Source: an uncultured Granulosicoccaceae bacterium
GTDB taxonomy: Bacteria; Pseudomonadota; Gammaproteobacteria; Granulosicoccales; Granulosicoccaceae
NCBI GenBank assembly: GCA_938035945.1
Contig: CALHOU010000090.1
Span: 1-64,000, forward strand
Reading direction: 5' to 3'
DNA length: 64,000 bases
Made by a program: the position numbers and the translations under genes. Numbering within the stretch: the stretch's first letter is position 1; the number at the start of each line of letters is the position of its first letter. The notes below the pieces were generated by a model, which did no database searches, was not told where the DNA came from, and saw only the letters and a list, made by a program, of their open reading frames with translations. This document shows, in pieces, positions 54,535-64,000 of the stretch.

Positions 54535-56048
54535 GAGCGTACCTCCGGAGCAGTTTTCAGAAAATCGGGTTTAACCGTTAAACCCGACTCAGCCATCGCC
54601 ACTGCTCTTATAATGGCGCGGGCCTTACTCATGGTTTCATCCCACTCGGCATCGGGGTCGGAATCGTAAACAATGCCGGCTCCGGCCTGTACGTGCAATT
54701 CACCGTTTTGAATAACCGCTGTGCGTATGGCAATCGATGTATCCATGTTGCCATTCCAGGATAAATAACCAACCGCGCCAGAATAGATTCCGCGCTTAAC
54801 GACTTCGAGCTCTTGCAAAATTTCTAGCGCTCGAACCTTTGGTGCACCCGACAAGGTGCCCGCGGGAAAAGTTGCACGCAACACATCAACCGGACTCATA
54901 CCATCTTGAAGTTTCCCAATCACGTTAGACACGATATGCATCACGTGCGAGTAACGTTCAACGCTGAATTTATCGGTTACTTCAACCGTGCCTGTTTTGG
55001 CGATACGGCCGATATCATTTCGACCAAGGTCGATCAGCATAAGGTGCTCGGCCAGCTCTTTCGGGTCGGCCATTAAACTCTCTTCGTTGGCTAAATCCAG
55101 CTCTTCTGTTTCACCACGAGGCCGCGTGCCGGCTAGCGGCCTTACCGTGACTTCACCATCTTCTAAGCGCACTAAGATTTCGGGTGATGCACCCACGACT
55201 TGATGATCGCCAAGGTTTAAATAAAACATATAGGGCGATGGATTTAATATGCGCAAAGCTCTATATAAATCTAAGGCTGGTGCTTCAAACGGTACACTCA
55301 AACGTTGCGATAACACCACTTGCATGCATTCACCATCTTTAATGTACTGGCGAATTTTTCGTACTGCATCTTTATAGCCTTGTTCCGTAAAACCGCTTTT
55401 AAAATCCGTTTCTTCAACCGTTTTAGCTTGTCGCTTAGATTCTACCGGCGGCAAAGGTGTATGCAGCTGATCGTGCAGCTGATTAAGTCGAGCAATGCCG
55501 CGCTCATAGGCGTCTAACTTATTTGGGTCAACCAACACGAGCAAGGTGAGCTTGCCACTTAAATTATCGAACACAACCAACTCGTTGGCTTCCATCAACA
55601 GTATGTCGGGATTGCCTAAAGGATCCGGATGCGGGTTAGGCCCTAAACGCGGTTCCACCAAACGAACTGTGTCATAACCAAAGTATCCGACCAAGCCGCC
55701 TGTGACTCGCGGCAAACCATCGATGTCTGGCAATTTGAATTGTTGTTGGTATTCATCAATCCAGGTCAAGGGGTCGGCATGTTCGAACGATTCGGTTTGC
55801 ACACCGTCTTTTTCAATGGAAAGTTGATGCGCATGGATACGGATGATGGTTGAACACGGTAAACCGATTATCGAATAACGCCCCCATTTCTCTCCACCTT
55901 GGACCGATTCCAATAAAAAGGAGTACGGTTGATTCGCCAGTTTTACAAAAGTAGACAGCGGGTTTTCAAAGTCGGCAACGACTTCGCAGTGCAGCGGTAT
56001 TCGGGTGTAGCCTTGCGCGGACAAACGCGCGAATTCATTGGGAGTCAT
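54531..56048 (-). CDS. trpE: Anthranilate synthase component I
   Basis: A 505-residue chorismate-using enzyme. The N-terminal regulatory domain includes LLES (about 44-47), part of the tryptophan feedback site. The catalytic domain has '[23 protein letters not shown]', '[11 protein letters not shown]', '[13 protein letters not shown]' and '[18 protein letters not shown]'. First gene of the trp operon. No leader peptide with clustered Trp codons was seen upstream, so attenuation by a trp leader is not supported. Confidence 0.97.
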   Translation of the reverse strand: MTPNEFARLSAQGYTRIPLHCEVVADFENPLSTFVKLANQPYSFLLESVQGGEKWGRYSIIGLPCSTIIRIHAHQLSIEKDGVQTESFEHADPLTWIDEYQQQFKLPDIDGLPRVTGGLVGYFGYDTVRLVEPRLGPNPHPDPLGNPDILLMEANELVVFDNLSGKLTLLVLVDPNKLDAYERGIARLNQLHDQLHTPLPPVESKRQAKTVEETDFKSGFTEQGYKDAVRKIRQYIKDGECMQVVLSQRLSVPFEAPALDLYRALRILNPSPYMFYLNLGDHQVVGASPEILVRLEDGEVTVRPLAGTRPRGETEELDLANEESLMADPKELAEHLMLIDLGRNDIGRIAKTGTVEVTDKFSVERYSHVMHIVSNVIGKLQDGMSPVDVLRATFPAGTLSGAPKVRALEILQELEVVKRGIYSGAVGYLSWNGNMDTSIAIRTAVIQNGELHVQAGAGIVYDSDPDAEWDETMSKARAIIRAVAMAESGLTVKPDFLKTAPEVRS

Positions 56049-56437
56049 GATCGGGTTCCTGACAAATTTTCAATACAAATCGGGTGGCCAGCTAACAACT
56101 GGCAACATACAGCTATGCGCGATCTAGAGTCGCCAACGCCCGGGGATTTGCATTGTAAAAACGTGCATCAGGTAAAAGCCCTATTTGCGGTTTAAAAACA
56201 GACCCACAGGCACCTGCCCATGGTCTTGTGCGTACTATCCCAATATGATCCTCAGGCGTCAAGCATAAAAAGGCTCGAAAGTTGAGTAAACGGGCAATTT
56301 TGTGGATTTGGTTTGTTCCTGTGCCAGAGCCGCTATTATTAGTGCTACCTGATACTATTTTGCTACTTGTTAAGGGTTGTCCGGTTGGTTGCCCATTTGG
56401 TGGCCAACAAGCACCCTCACTTTTTAGGTTTTTTGCC
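56049..56437. other. Divergent 389-bp intergenic region, trpE versus fumarase
   Basis: No supported gene. The fumarase frame stays open back to 56282, but residues there look unlike any fumarase. A short stem GCCAG/CTGGC (56087-56103) lies in the trpE leader. I see no Trp-codon cluster and no clear operator. Confidence 0.6.
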
Positions 56438-57970
56438 ATGACATTGATTAAACAGGACGACTTGATTGACAGCGTAACCGATGCGTTGCAGTTCATTTCC
56501 TACTACCACCCAAAAGATTACATAGACGCTGTGCACGCAGCCTGGGAGCGCGAAGAATCTAAGGCAGCCAAGGATGCGATGTCGCAAATCCTGATTAATT
56601 CGCGCATGTGTGCAGAAGGTAAGCGTCCCATCTGCCAGGATACTGGCATCGTCACCGTGTTTATGCGGGTCGGCATGAACGTGCAATGGGAAGGCACGAT
56701 GGATTTGCATGCCATGGTTAATGAGGGTGTGCGCCGCGCTTACCTCATGCCCGATAACAAATTGCGTGCATCGATTTTGGATGATCCAGCCGGTGCACGC
56801 AAAAACACAGGCGATAACACGCCAGCTGTTATTCATATCGATATTGTTGAAGGCAATGAGGTCCATGTTGACATCGCTGCCAAAGGTGGCGGTTCAGAAA
56901 ACAAATCAAAGCTTGCCATGCTCAACCCAAGCGATAGCATCGTTGATTGGGTTGTTAAAACGGTACCAACCATGGGTGCGGGTTGGTGTCCACCGGGCAT
57001 GCTAGGTATTGGCATTGGTGGAACGGCGGAAAAAGCCTGCGTTATGGCCAAAGAATCCTTAATGGATGCTGTGGATATTCAAGCGCTTAAAGATCGCGGC
57101 CCGAGTAACCGCATTGAAGAGCTGCGTTTAGAGATTTTTGAACGAGTTAATGCCCTGGGCATCGGTGCGCAAGGCTTAGGCGGTTTAACCACCGTCGTGG
57201 ATGTGAAGATCAAAGACTATCCAACCCATGCAGCGTCTTTGCCTGTTGCGATGATTCCAAACTGTGCTGCCACACGCCATACCCATTTTGTGCTCGATGG
57301 TAGCAGTGCGTACCAACAGACACCACCAAAGCTTGAAGATTGGCCTTCTATTACTTGGGAAGCTGGCGCGGATTCAAAACGCGTAAACTTAGATACTATA
57401 ACCCCAGAAGAAGTCGCCACTTGGAAAAGCGGCGAAACCTTGTTGCTAAGCGGTCGCATGTTAACCGGCCGCGATGCAGCGCACAAGAAAATCCAAACCC
57501 TGTTAGCCAACGGTGAAGGTTTACCCGACGGCGTCGATTTTAAAAATCGGTTTATTTATTACGTAGGCCCCGTTGATGCGGTTCGTGATGAAGCCGTTGG
57601 ACCCGCTGGCCCGACAACGTCCACGCGCATGGATAAATTTACGGAAATGATGCTGGCCGACACAGGCCTCCTAGGCATGATCGGCAAGGCCGAGCGTGGC
57701 CCGACCGGGATTGACGCAATAAAGAAACATTCGGCCGTTTATTTAATGGCCGTCGGTGGCGCCGCTTACTTGGTTTCCAAAGCCATTAAAGAAGCACGCG
57801 TTGTGGCGTTTGAAGAATTGGGTATGGAGGCGATACACGAATTTGTGGTGGAAGATATGCCAGTTACCGTGGCCGTGGATTCAACCGGTGATGCAGTACA
57901 TCAAAGTGGCCCCGCCCTATGGCGCGGAAAGATCGAGAGCGGTGAAGTCAAACCTGTTTACTTTGTATAA
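56438..57970 (+). CDS. fumA: Fumarate hydratase, class I (iron-sulfur)
   Basis: 510 residues from the ATG at 56438. It interconverts fumarate and malate in the TCA cycle using a 4Fe-4S cluster. Cluster Cys residues are in 'RPICQDTGIVTVF', 'MIPNCAATRHTHFVLDG' region and 'GAGWCPPGMLGIGIGGTAEKA'. The C-terminal beta domain ('LLLSGRMLTGRDAAHKKI', 'YYVGPVDAVRDEAVGPAGPTTSTRMD') is fused as in FumA/FumB. Oxygen-sensitive type. Monocistronic. Confidence 0.94.
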   Translation: MTLIKQDDLIDSVTDALQFISYYHPKDYIDAVHAAWEREESKAAKDAMSQILINSRMCAEGKRPICQDTGIVTVFMRVGMNVQWEGTMDLHAMVNEGVRRAYLMPDNKLRASILDDPAGARKNTGDNTPAVIHIDIVEGNEVHVDIAAKGGGSENKSKLAMLNPSDSIVDWVVKTVPTMGAGWCPPGMLGIGIGGTAEKACVMAKESLMDAVDIQALKDRGPSNRIEELRLEIFERVNALGIGAQGLGGLTTVVDVKIKDYPTHAASLPVAMIPNCAATRHTHFVLDGSSAYQQTPPKLEDWPSITWEAGADSKRVNLDTITPEEVATWKSGETLLLSGRMLTGRDAAHKKIQTLLANGEGLPDGVDFKNRFIYYVGPVDAVRDEAVGPAGPTTSTRMDKFTEMMLADTGLLGMIGKAERGPTGIDAIKKHSAVYLMAVGGAAYLVSKAIKEARVVAFEELGMEAIHEFVVEDMPVTVAVDSTGDAVHQSGPALWRGKIESGEVKPVYFV

Positions 57971-58071
57971 ACGGATTTACGTTTCGTTTTAGCTGTTTTG
58001 TCCTAAACTTAATGCCAATAGCGGGCAGCAATACGCACTGCCCGCGCATCACAATAACCGGACAAGCAGAC

Positions 58072-58437
58072 ATGCAACACTTCGCGCCTACGCTCATTCG
58101 TATCCGCACCACCCTGGCAATGGTATTCATCACCGTGGTGCTGGCCAGTTGCGCAAGCGCAGGTGGCGATGGTGGTTACAGTGGTGCGGCAGCACGCGCT
58201 GGCGGCGGTAAAATTCAAGCGTGTAAAAGTGGTGATCAACTTATCAGCTCATCTAATCAGTGCTTACAAGACGGCGCTGCGTGCTATGAGCTATCGAATG
58301 GTAAGTGGTGTACCGGAGAGCGCGGCAATACCTGCCCTGCCGGTTCTGCCGAAATTCCAGCAGGCGCTGCCTGCCCGCGCGGCACTCGTTGCATTCAATT
58401 TGGTGAGGGTTTGAACTGCGCCATCCAGATTAGATAG
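58072..58437 (+). CDS. Small Cys-rich lipoprotein
   Basis: 121 residues from the ATG at 58072. The signal ends with lipobox LASC (Cys at about 27). The mature part has about eight Cys spread evenly (QAC, QCLQDGAACYELSNGKWC, NTCPAG, AACPRGTRCIQ, LNCA), which suggests a disulfide-knotted periplasmic domain with two similar halves. I do not recognise the family. It follows fumarase by about 100 bases and converges on rpe. Confidence 0.7.
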   Translation: MQHFAPTLIRIRTTLAMVFITVVLASCASAGGDGGYSGAAARAGGGKIQACKSGDQLISSSNQCLQDGAACYELSNGKWCTGERGNTCPAGSAEIPAGAACPRGTRCIQFGEGLNCAIQIR

Positions 58438-58469
58438 CGCAAAGAATCATTCGCAAATTTTTTAAACGC

Positions 58470-59150
58470 TTAGGCAATCGCATCACGCATTGCGCTAATC
58501 ACTGAATCATAGCGGTTCGGATCAGCATCGGATGATGCGTTAAAAATAGCTGAACCTGCGACAAAGGTATCCGCTCCTGCTGCGGCTATGTCAGCGATGT
58601 TATCCACTTTTACACCACCATCGACTTCAAGCCGAATATCGCGACCAGAATTGTCGATTAACTTTCTGACTGTACGAAGTTTATCTAAAGTATGCGGGAT
58701 AAATGCTTGTCCACCAAAACCTGGATTAACCGACATCAATAACACAATGTCGATCTTATCCATTACATGTTCCAGCACACTTAGTGGTGTGGCCGGATTA
58801 AACACCAAGCCACTTTTTAAGCCGGCATCACGAACTAATTGCAATGAGCGATCAACATGCTCAGACGCTTCGGGATGAAACGTTATACAACTCGCACCGG
58901 CATCCACAAAGTCGCCAATTAATCGATCTACCGGTGACACCATTAAATGCACATCAATGGGTGCTGTTATGCCGTGCGATCTTAAAGCGTCACATACCAA
59001 TGGACCGATCGTCAGATTGGGCACGTAGTGATTATCCATCACATCAAAATGCACCCAATCAGCGCCCGCGCTGAGCACGTTTGTGACTTCCTCGCCAAGG
59101 CGGGCAAAATCTGCTGACAAAATAGATGGCGCAATAAGCGGTGCTTGCAT
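58470..59150 (-). CDS. rpe: Ribulose-phosphate 3-epimerase
   Basis: A 226-residue TIM-barrel enzyme interconverting ribulose-5-P and xylulose-5-P. '[17 protein letters not shown]' at the start, '[17 protein letters not shown]' (metal His and Asp), 'VHLMV', '[11 protein letters not shown]' and 'LEVDGGVK' are the complete set. It is normally followed by gph and trpE in gammaproteobacteria; gph is absent here. Confidence 0.97.
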   Translation of the reverse strand: MQAPLIAPSILSADFARLGEEVTNVLSAGADWVHFDVMDNHYVPNLTIGPLVCDALRSHGITAPIDVHLMVSPVDRLIGDFVDAGASCITFHPEASEHVDRSLQLVRDAGLKSGLVFNPATPLSVLEHVMDKIDIVLLMSVNPGFGGQAFIPHTLDKLRTVRKLIDNSGRDIRLEVDGGVKVDNIADIAAAGADTFVAGSAIFNASSDADPNRYDSVISAMRDAIA

Positions 59151-59272
59151 GAACTGACCTAAAGAATGATTCGATTAGGCGCACACTTTAGCCGTTTTAG
59201 CGCGAATGCGCGACCTGCACAAATCCGTTTTCGGGCCGATATAGAACTAACGTTCACGCTTTAAGTTATTTA

Positions 59273-60559
59273 ATGGCTCAAGCCAGCATCAATCAACAGT
59301 CGCTGTCGCCCATATTCCGGCTAGATAGCCCTGAAACGCTCGATTATCAGGCCATAGAGGCCACTGCAGCGAAACCTCAACGAGGCGCCTGGCGCTACCT
59401 TGCGTCCATATTCGACACAGCTAGCCAGCGTTACTGCCAGCAGTTTTCCATTGAGCCAGATTCAACCCTGTGGCGATTACGATACCGCAGCGTGGATGGT
59501 TTCGACGAGCAGATTATTGACGATCCAAGCGTGTTGATCTGGGCATTGGAAGCCTTGCAAATACAGCTTTGGGGTGATGAATATCACAAAATTCCAAACC
59601 GGCAAAAACGATTTACTTGGGCGCATAAACCGTTTGATCAGGCAGTGACGTTAAAGGTCGTGCAAACGGTTAATGGCGATGCTCTGCAATTCGACTTAGA
59701 ACCCATGCGGCCTATGCCGCCACTGCTCGACGAGATGAATTTAACGCCAAGCCAGTTACAAGAGTTGCGTGCTCGGCTTAAACACAATCATGGCATGGTT
59801 TTGATCACGAGCCCTGACCCTTGCATGCTGGATGACGTGATGTTGGCGATTAACCAAGAACTTATTTCACCTGAATTAAAGTTGTTGTCAGTGCATGAAC
59901 GACATCGTTACAGCCTGCCAAGAACCATGCAAATCGATTTACCCGCGCAAGGCGATAAAGCACACCATGCGGTTTGGCAAAACGCATTGGATATTTATCA
60001 CGACGCTTTGCTCATTGGAGCACCAGTGCCGGAACAGTTTCAAGAGCACATTGCCAACAATTGCGATCAAGGTGTTTTAGCTATTCAAACGCTTCGGGTT
60101 AACCGGGCTGCAGATTCGATAGATATGCTAAACGCCAACATTATTCGTCGTGCACCGCTGCATCGCTCCATCAACAGCGTCTTACAGCACCATCCAGTAC
60201 GCGGTATTTGTAGCCATTGCGCTGAACAGGCAATACTAAACGTCTATGAACAAGCCTGGTTAGAACAATTGCGTACACCGGTTACGGAGAACGTGATTGG
60301 TTGGCTTGCTGACGGCAACACCGAACAATTTATGACAAGCCACGGCTGTGATGCGTGTGCCAACACCGGCGCAGCAGAACCATTAGCCGTATTTGATCTT
60401 ATTTATCGTGATGAAAAAACAAACCAATTTCCTAATGATGGCGCTAAGAGTGCGTTTAGCGAAACCATCCATCCCTTACAGCGTCAGTTGATGTCTTTGG
60501 CGAAAGCCGGTCGTACAACACTGTCCGAAGTTATTCGCGTACTAGAGAACGCGGCTTAA
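59273..60559 (+). CDS. GspE/PilB-like secretion ATPase homologue lacking ATPase motifs
   Basis: A 428-residue protein that follows the layout of type II secretion/type IV pilus ATPases. An N2-like domain (about 55-150) is followed by 'HGMVLITSPDPCMLDDVM' (173-190) where Walker A (GxTGSGKTT) should be. 'DALLIGAPVP' (244-253) stands in for Walker B DxIMVGEIRD, and 'AIQTLRVNRAADSIDML' for the His box. The C-terminal zinc motif is kept: CSHC (313-316) and CDAC (359-362), then 'AVFDLIYRDE'. ATP hydrolysis should be lost, so it is probably a regulatory or structural paralogue. No other secretion genes are adjacent. Confidence 0.72.
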   Translation: MAQASINQQSLSPIFRLDSPETLDYQAIEATAAKPQRGAWRYLASIFDTASQRYCQQFSIEPDSTLWRLRYRSVDGFDEQIIDDPSVLIWALEALQIQLWGDEYHKIPNRQKRFTWAHKPFDQAVTLKVVQTVNGDALQFDLEPMRPMPPLLDEMNLTPSQLQELRARLKHNHGMVLITSPDPCMLDDVMLAINQELISPELKLLSVHERHRYSLPRTMQIDLPAQGDKAHHAVWQNALDIYHDALLIGAPVPEQFQEHIANNCDQGVLAIQTLRVNRAADSIDMLNANIIRRAPLHRSINSVLQHHPVRGICSHCAEQAILNVYEQAWLEQLRTPVTENVIGWLADGNTEQFMTSHGCDACANTGAAEPLAVFDLIYRDEKTNQFPNDGAKSAFSETIHPLQRQLMSLAKAGRTTLSEVIRVLENAA

Positions 60560-60615
60560 TGCCAATCACAGGCTACACCTGTTTTTTTTCACGCCAGTAA
60601 AACCACCGACCAAAA

Positions 60616-60637
60616 AAAAGCGCCCTAAGGCGCTTTT
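60616..60637. terminator. Bidirectional rho-independent terminator
   Basis: AAAAGCGCC (60616-60624), loop CTAA, GGCGCTTTT (60629-60637): a perfect 9-bp stem between the converging GspE-like and kpsS genes. Confidence 0.92.
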
Positions 60638-60678
60638 ATATACTATTGTCGGTTCTCCAGTGATTCAGGAACGCTTGC

Positions 60679-61992
60679 TTACGCCGCCTTCGCATCATCA
60701 GAGCGATCATCGCCGCTAGGCATAACATCAAGCCCGGCAACCACTCGCAGCTTCGGTGTTCTTGATGTGTCGATACGATCCTCCACATAAGAGTGTTCAG
60801 CCAGTAACTGCTCCGACCAAATTAAACCCGAGATAGATTCTTTGCTCATTGGCTTATACATATTGCCGTTGAGCTGATTTTGCCTAACCAGGAAATTACG
60901 CAAGCGGGCGAACATATCTTTATCCACCTTACCTGACTTTCGCCAGAATGCTTTCAATGATGATTGAGACGTGATGCCTGGTAAGTTGTAAATGGCTTTG
61001 CCTAAGGTCTTAACCGGCGTGCCGTGAAATAACGAGGACATTCCTACGGTGCTGTTAATCACAACGGTGCCTTGCGCGTTTTTCAGCAAGGTGGGCAAGC
61101 ATAGGTCGTGTACGTAGAACACCCTGCCCTGTAAGCCTAGCTCACTGACTAAATTGTTGAACAAGTTCGTGTAGTCGGTATAGCCGCGATCGAGCGGATG
61201 GTGTTTGAACACGATCGCTTTGTTCTTCGGCGCGTGCCTGGAAAACGAGGTAAGCACATCGCCAATAAAATGTTCGATGGAGTTGTAGTCTGAATGTACG
61301 ACAACTTGCATATCGCAATGCACTTGAAGCGGACAGACAAAATAGTTGCCTTCAAACTCAGGCAACAAGTTTCCAAGTACACGCCGTTCTTTTCTTTGAT
61401 AGCGAATTTTACGAAAACCGGAAATTATCCAGCGAAAGCCCTCAGGCAACCAGCGAAAATCACGGTGATGCTGATAACCTGGGAACAGTTTTTTGCGGTA
61501 GGCGCTGGCCAGATAATACATCATGGAATAGATGGCAACCAAGGAAAACACATTGATTGAAAATTCAGATTCGTTAACAGTGGAGTCGGTACTTCTGGGA
61601 AGCGAAAACCCTTTAGCGACCATGGGTGAATGGCCGTTCACGCCATCCTCTTCCAAGGTGATAAAGTTAGGGCGAATATACCCTTCTTCAAATACAAATA
61701 CACGAACATCATTGCGCTCAGCAACTTCACGTGCAATGCGGTGATAGATTCGACAGTCGCCGAACAAGTAAATTCGTCCAATGTTTTTATTAATGATAAG
61801 ACGCTCAAGAAATGCGTCCCAGTGTTCTAGTTCACCAGCGTAGTCTATTGCACCTGGTTGACGGTAAAACAGCTTATCGCCACCGTTTAAATTGACCTTG
61901 TGAACATTGAACCCACGCCCATTAAGTTCTTCGGCGAAGCGAGAGAAAAACGGACCTATCGGTCCTTGCAGTAACAATACATCACGGCGCAT
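60679..61992 (-). CDS. kpsS: Capsule beta-Kdo transferase KpsS
   Basis: A 437-residue cytoplasmic glycosyltransferase. KpsS adds the first beta-Kdo to the phosphatidylglycerol anchor of ABC-exported (group 2) capsules. 'VLLLQGPIGPFFSRFAEELNGRGFNVHKVNLNGGD' opens the protein, then 'IYLFGDCRIYHRIA', 'VFEEGYIRPNFITLE', 'KAIVFKHHPLDRGY' and 'VVINSTVGMSSLFHGTPVKTLG', all typical. Its ATG overlaps the kpsC end by 11 bases. Confidence 0.92.
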   Translation of the reverse strand: MRRDVLLLQGPIGPFFSRFAEELNGRGFNVHKVNLNGGDKLFYRQPGAIDYAGELEHWDAFLERLIINKNIGRIYLFGDCRIYHRIAREVAERNDVRVFVFEEGYIRPNFITLEEDGVNGHSPMVAKGFSLPRSTDSTVNESEFSINVFSLVAIYSMMYYLASAYRKKLFPGYQHHRDFRWLPEGFRWIISGFRKIRYQRKERRVLGNLLPEFEGNYFVCPLQVHCDMQVVVHSDYNSIEHFIGDVLTSFSRHAPKNKAIVFKHHPLDRGYTDYTNLFNNLVSELGLQGRVFYVHDLCLPTLLKNAQGTVVINSTVGMSSLFHGTPVKTLGKAIYNLPGITSQSSLKAFWRKSGKVDKDMFARLRNFLVRQNQLNGNMYKPMSKESISGLIWSEQLLAEHSYVEDRIDTSRTPKLRVVAGLDVMPSGDDRSDDAKAA

Positions 61993-64000
61993 ATCGAAGT
62001 CCCCTTACGATGTTTGCCATCTTGTTCAACTGCCTTGCGGACCAGCCGCTCGATTGGATCTTATTCATAGCTCTATGGCTTATTATTGTTTGCACCAGAT
62101 CTTCTGGTGTTGTGAACTCTCCGGTCTCGATGTCGACGTATCTTGGATACGCAATCAGCGACAGGTACACCAGTTCATCCAGCGTTCTGCGACGCTTTCG
62201 TCGCGCTATCGGTTGGTGATCTTCCGTCAACCCCCAACCTGCATAAAATGGTGCTCCGTAAGCCACCACACGCTTGCCTCTTATAAGTGCTTCGAAGCCT
62301 GATAGCGATGTCATCGTATGTAATTCATCGCACGCTTCAATACAATCAACGATCGATCCTTCGGTTTCAACGGCATTCGCCTGTTCGCGCAACACAGTTT
62401 CGTCGATAGCACCTTTGCGGTTTCCCGCCACCACATCCGGATGTGGCTTGTAGCAAATCCAGGCATCCGGCCTGGCTTGTCGTACCGCTTTTAACAAATC
62501 AACGTTTGTGTGAACCTTGTCACAACCTCGACGTATTGATTCGTCGTCTTCTACCTGCCCAACCACCAGAACATGCGCTTTGCCAGCAGCAGGTAACAGT
62601 AAGTTACTTTTTGTGCCTACGTTATATTTCGACAGGCGCGAGGATAAGATGAGCTTTTTTAGTGCAACCGCACGAAATATTTCAGCAGGCGTGCAATCAC
62701 AATCATTCAATAAGGCTTCCAAATCGCTCTCGCGCGCTGGATCGAAGTACAGGCCACGTCCATCAACTACCAGAGACGCTGGCGCATTGAAATCAGAACC
62801 CAAGCCCATCGAGCGTAGAAAGCCATCTTCAAGCCGAAATAAAGGCAAATCGTTAGCGACTTGAACCTGCTCGGGTTTGATGTTGCTAAACCCTCGGTAA
62901 CCCCAAGTCACCTTGGCTCGATTAGAAGTGTGCACCAGTGAACGTTTTTGAAACGTGACTGTGCCATCGGGAGAACGCAAAAATTGCCGTACGTATTTGC
63001 GTTTCCACGCCGTGATGCCCACGCATTCGAAATGGTGCGCATTCTTGGCAAACATGGACTGTTGCAGCTCAACATGTTCTAAGCACTGGTGTAGCTGCCA
63101 GGGCTGACCGGTTACCGGGTTACAGTAACGCGCAAGCGCAATATGGGATGCATAAAATAATTGATCGATGCTGCGGGTACGAATCCGACGCGCCACCGGT
63201 GCGCGATCATCGCTTAGGCCCCACCCCGCATAAAACGGTTGACCAAATACAGCAACGGGTTTGTTGCACAACAATGCTTCATAACCTAATTGGGAAGTTC
63301 CAACATAAACCTTATCAACCCGTTTAAGCATGGCGATAGGATTAACCGCATCAGCACTGATTTCAAGATTAAGTTTTTCAGCATACTCTTTTAGATAACC
63401 TTCTCGGCGGCCGCTGACCACATCGGGATGCATGCGAACCACAACGCGCGCGTCAGGGTTTTCGTCAACCGCACTTTGCAACATACGTTCGAATCCACTG
63501 GCATCCATACCACCGTATCGAACCGACGCATCATCGCGGGTTTGATCAATCACCATGACACAAGGTTTGGTTGGATGAGCTTGTGCGCTTGAGGCGATGA
63601 TATTGCTTTGCAGCGATGTGAAATTATATTTAGTGATATTGCTGGCGATTAGGCGTTCACGGCATTGCTTTGCATAGCTCAGTTTTTCGCTGTCCGCCAC
63701 GGCAGAGAATTCATCATCACTTAGATTTAACAGGTTTTCTAAGTCGTTCGGAACCGAGCTATCGTAGTAAACGCCGGTTGTGTCCTTTAATATTGAATAA
63801 CAGGTTCTTGAATGGGGATTACTAGCACTGGAGCGTATCCAACCGTCTTCTAAATATTGCACGGGTAAGTTGTGCTCGCGGGCGTACAGTAACGCGGCTT
63901 GCGTGTTGGATTTTCTACCCCAAACTAAGACACAACTTGGCTCCACTTCTTGTGCACGCGCTTCGGATGGCGACAATGCAAGATCAACATCCGCGAACAC
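61982..64000 (-). CDS. kpsC: Capsule beta-Kdo transferase KpsC (N-terminus at window edge)
   Basis: 672 residues are visible; E. coli KpsC has 675. KpsC extends the poly-beta-Kdo linker on group 2 capsule lipid anchors. Two homologous glycosyltransferase modules repeat the same blocks: 'YLEDGWIRS' then 'FRLEDGFLRSMG', 'VVRMHPDVVSGRREGYL' then 'YKPHPDVVAGNRKGAI', and 'YVGTSQLGYEALLCNKPVAVFGQPFYAGWGL' then 'MTSLSGFEALIRGKRVVAYGAPFYAGWGL'. The frame runs to the last base; alignment suggests about 15 N-terminal residues lie outside. Operon with kpsS. Confidence 0.92.
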   Translation of the reverse strand: MFADVDLALSPSEARAQEVEPSCVLVWGRKSNTQAALLYAREHNLPVQYLEDGWIRSSASNPHSRTCYSILKDTTGVYYDSSVPNDLENLLNLSDDEFSAVADSEKLSYAKQCRERLIASNITKYNFTSLQSNIIASSAQAHPTKPCVMVIDQTRDDASVRYGGMDASGFERMLQSAVDENPDARVVVRMHPDVVSGRREGYLKEYAEKLNLEISADAVNPIAMLKRVDKVYVGTSQLGYEALLCNKPVAVFGQPFYAGWGLSDDRAPVARRIRTRSIDQLFYASHIALARYCNPVTGQPWQLHQCLEHVELQQSMFAKNAHHFECVGITAWKRKYVRQFLRSPDGTVTFQKRSLVHTSNRAKVTWGYRGFSNIKPEQVQVANDLPLFRLEDGFLRSMGLGSDFNAPASLVVDGRGLYFDPARESDLEALLNDCDCTPAEIFRAVALKKLILSSRLSKYNVGTKSNLLLPAAGKAHVLVVGQVEDDESIRRGCDKVHTNVDLLKAVRQARPDAWICYKPHPDVVAGNRKGAIDETVLREQANAVETEGSIVDCIEACDELHTMTSLSGFEALIRGKRVVAYGAPFYAGWGLTEDHQPIARRKRRRTLDELVYLSLIAYPRYVDIETGEFTTPEDLVQTIISHRAMNKIQSSGWSARQLNKMANIVRGLRYAP

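Noticed and set aside
56049-56281. trp leader/attenuator upstream of trpE
   Set aside because: No short ORF with clustered Trp codons and no alternative stem set could be found.
56282-56437. N-terminal extension of fumarase
   Set aside because: The 52 extra residues are Pro/Leu/Val-rich and unlike fumarases; the ATG at 56438 gives the family-like start.

Overview
The window reads as chromosomal DNA of a free-living, probably marine, aerobic gammaproteobacterium. The evidence is the gammaproteobacterial housekeeping content: a Crp/Vfr-type regulator between trpC and an OsmC gene (the order also found in Pseudomonas), a trpEGDC operon with 4-bp overlaps, rplM-rpsI, TmcA, a FusA2-type EF-G and class I fumarase. 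Coding density is high. I saw no insertion sequences, prophage, CRISPR array, tRNA or rRNA genes.

Layout. 0-8.6 kb: small genes, a divergent pair of phosphoribosyltransferase paralogues, a DUF368 (PopT-type) membrane protein, a secreted beta-helix protein, a Bcr/CflA drug exporter, a deoxyinosine-type DNA glycosylase and a MATE exporter. 8.6-17.0 kb: cobS-cobT diverge from a DNA-end-processing locus: a primase-polymerase fused to a HAD phosphatase, two unknown proteins, an ATP-dependent DNA ligase and an endonuclease/exonuclease/phosphatase-family enzyme, with hemJ on the opposite strand in the middle. This is the best candidate for an undescribed system. 17.1-21.6 kb: amidohydrolase, TetR regulator, EF-G and a membrane-anchored retropepsin-like protease.

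21.8-24.7 kb: two ATP-grasp proteins and a major-facilitator protein, packed like a small peptide/amide biosynthesis-and-export operon. 24.8-31.2 kb: AMP nucleosidase, M14 carboxypeptidase, a FAS1 lipoprotein with ten 18-bp repeats, a 758-bp gene-poor stretch and tmcA. 31.3-40.1 kb: desaturase, orphan PhnD-like protein, and then a probable RpoE-ChrR (singlet-oxygen type) regulon: DUF6134, SDR, DUF3833, cyclopropane-synthase-like methyltransferase, DUF1365 and FAD oxidoreductase around the ECF sigma/anti-sigma pair. Three intergenic regions carry the same promoter pattern, TGATCY-N16-CGTAW, which ties the cluster together.

40.2-43.9 kb: dTDP-rhamnose genes rfbC, rfbD and rfbB (no rfbA), an EVE protein and a Gly-rich small protein. 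44.2-49.5 kb: Fe-S protein, dimethylglycine-dehydrogenase-like GcvT-family protein, NUDIX hydrolase and dGTPase. 49.6-58.4 kb: rpsI/rplM, a structured gene-free region with a tiny ORF behind a very strong ribosome-binding site, osmC, crp, the trp operon, fumarase and a Cys-rich lipoprotein. 58.5-64 kb: rpe, a GspE/PilB-like protein that has lost its ATPase motifs, and the capsule Kdo-transferase genes kpsS and kpsC (kpsC reaches the window edge). Starts were moved downstream of the longest ORF where homology, overlap or a ribosome-binding site favoured it.
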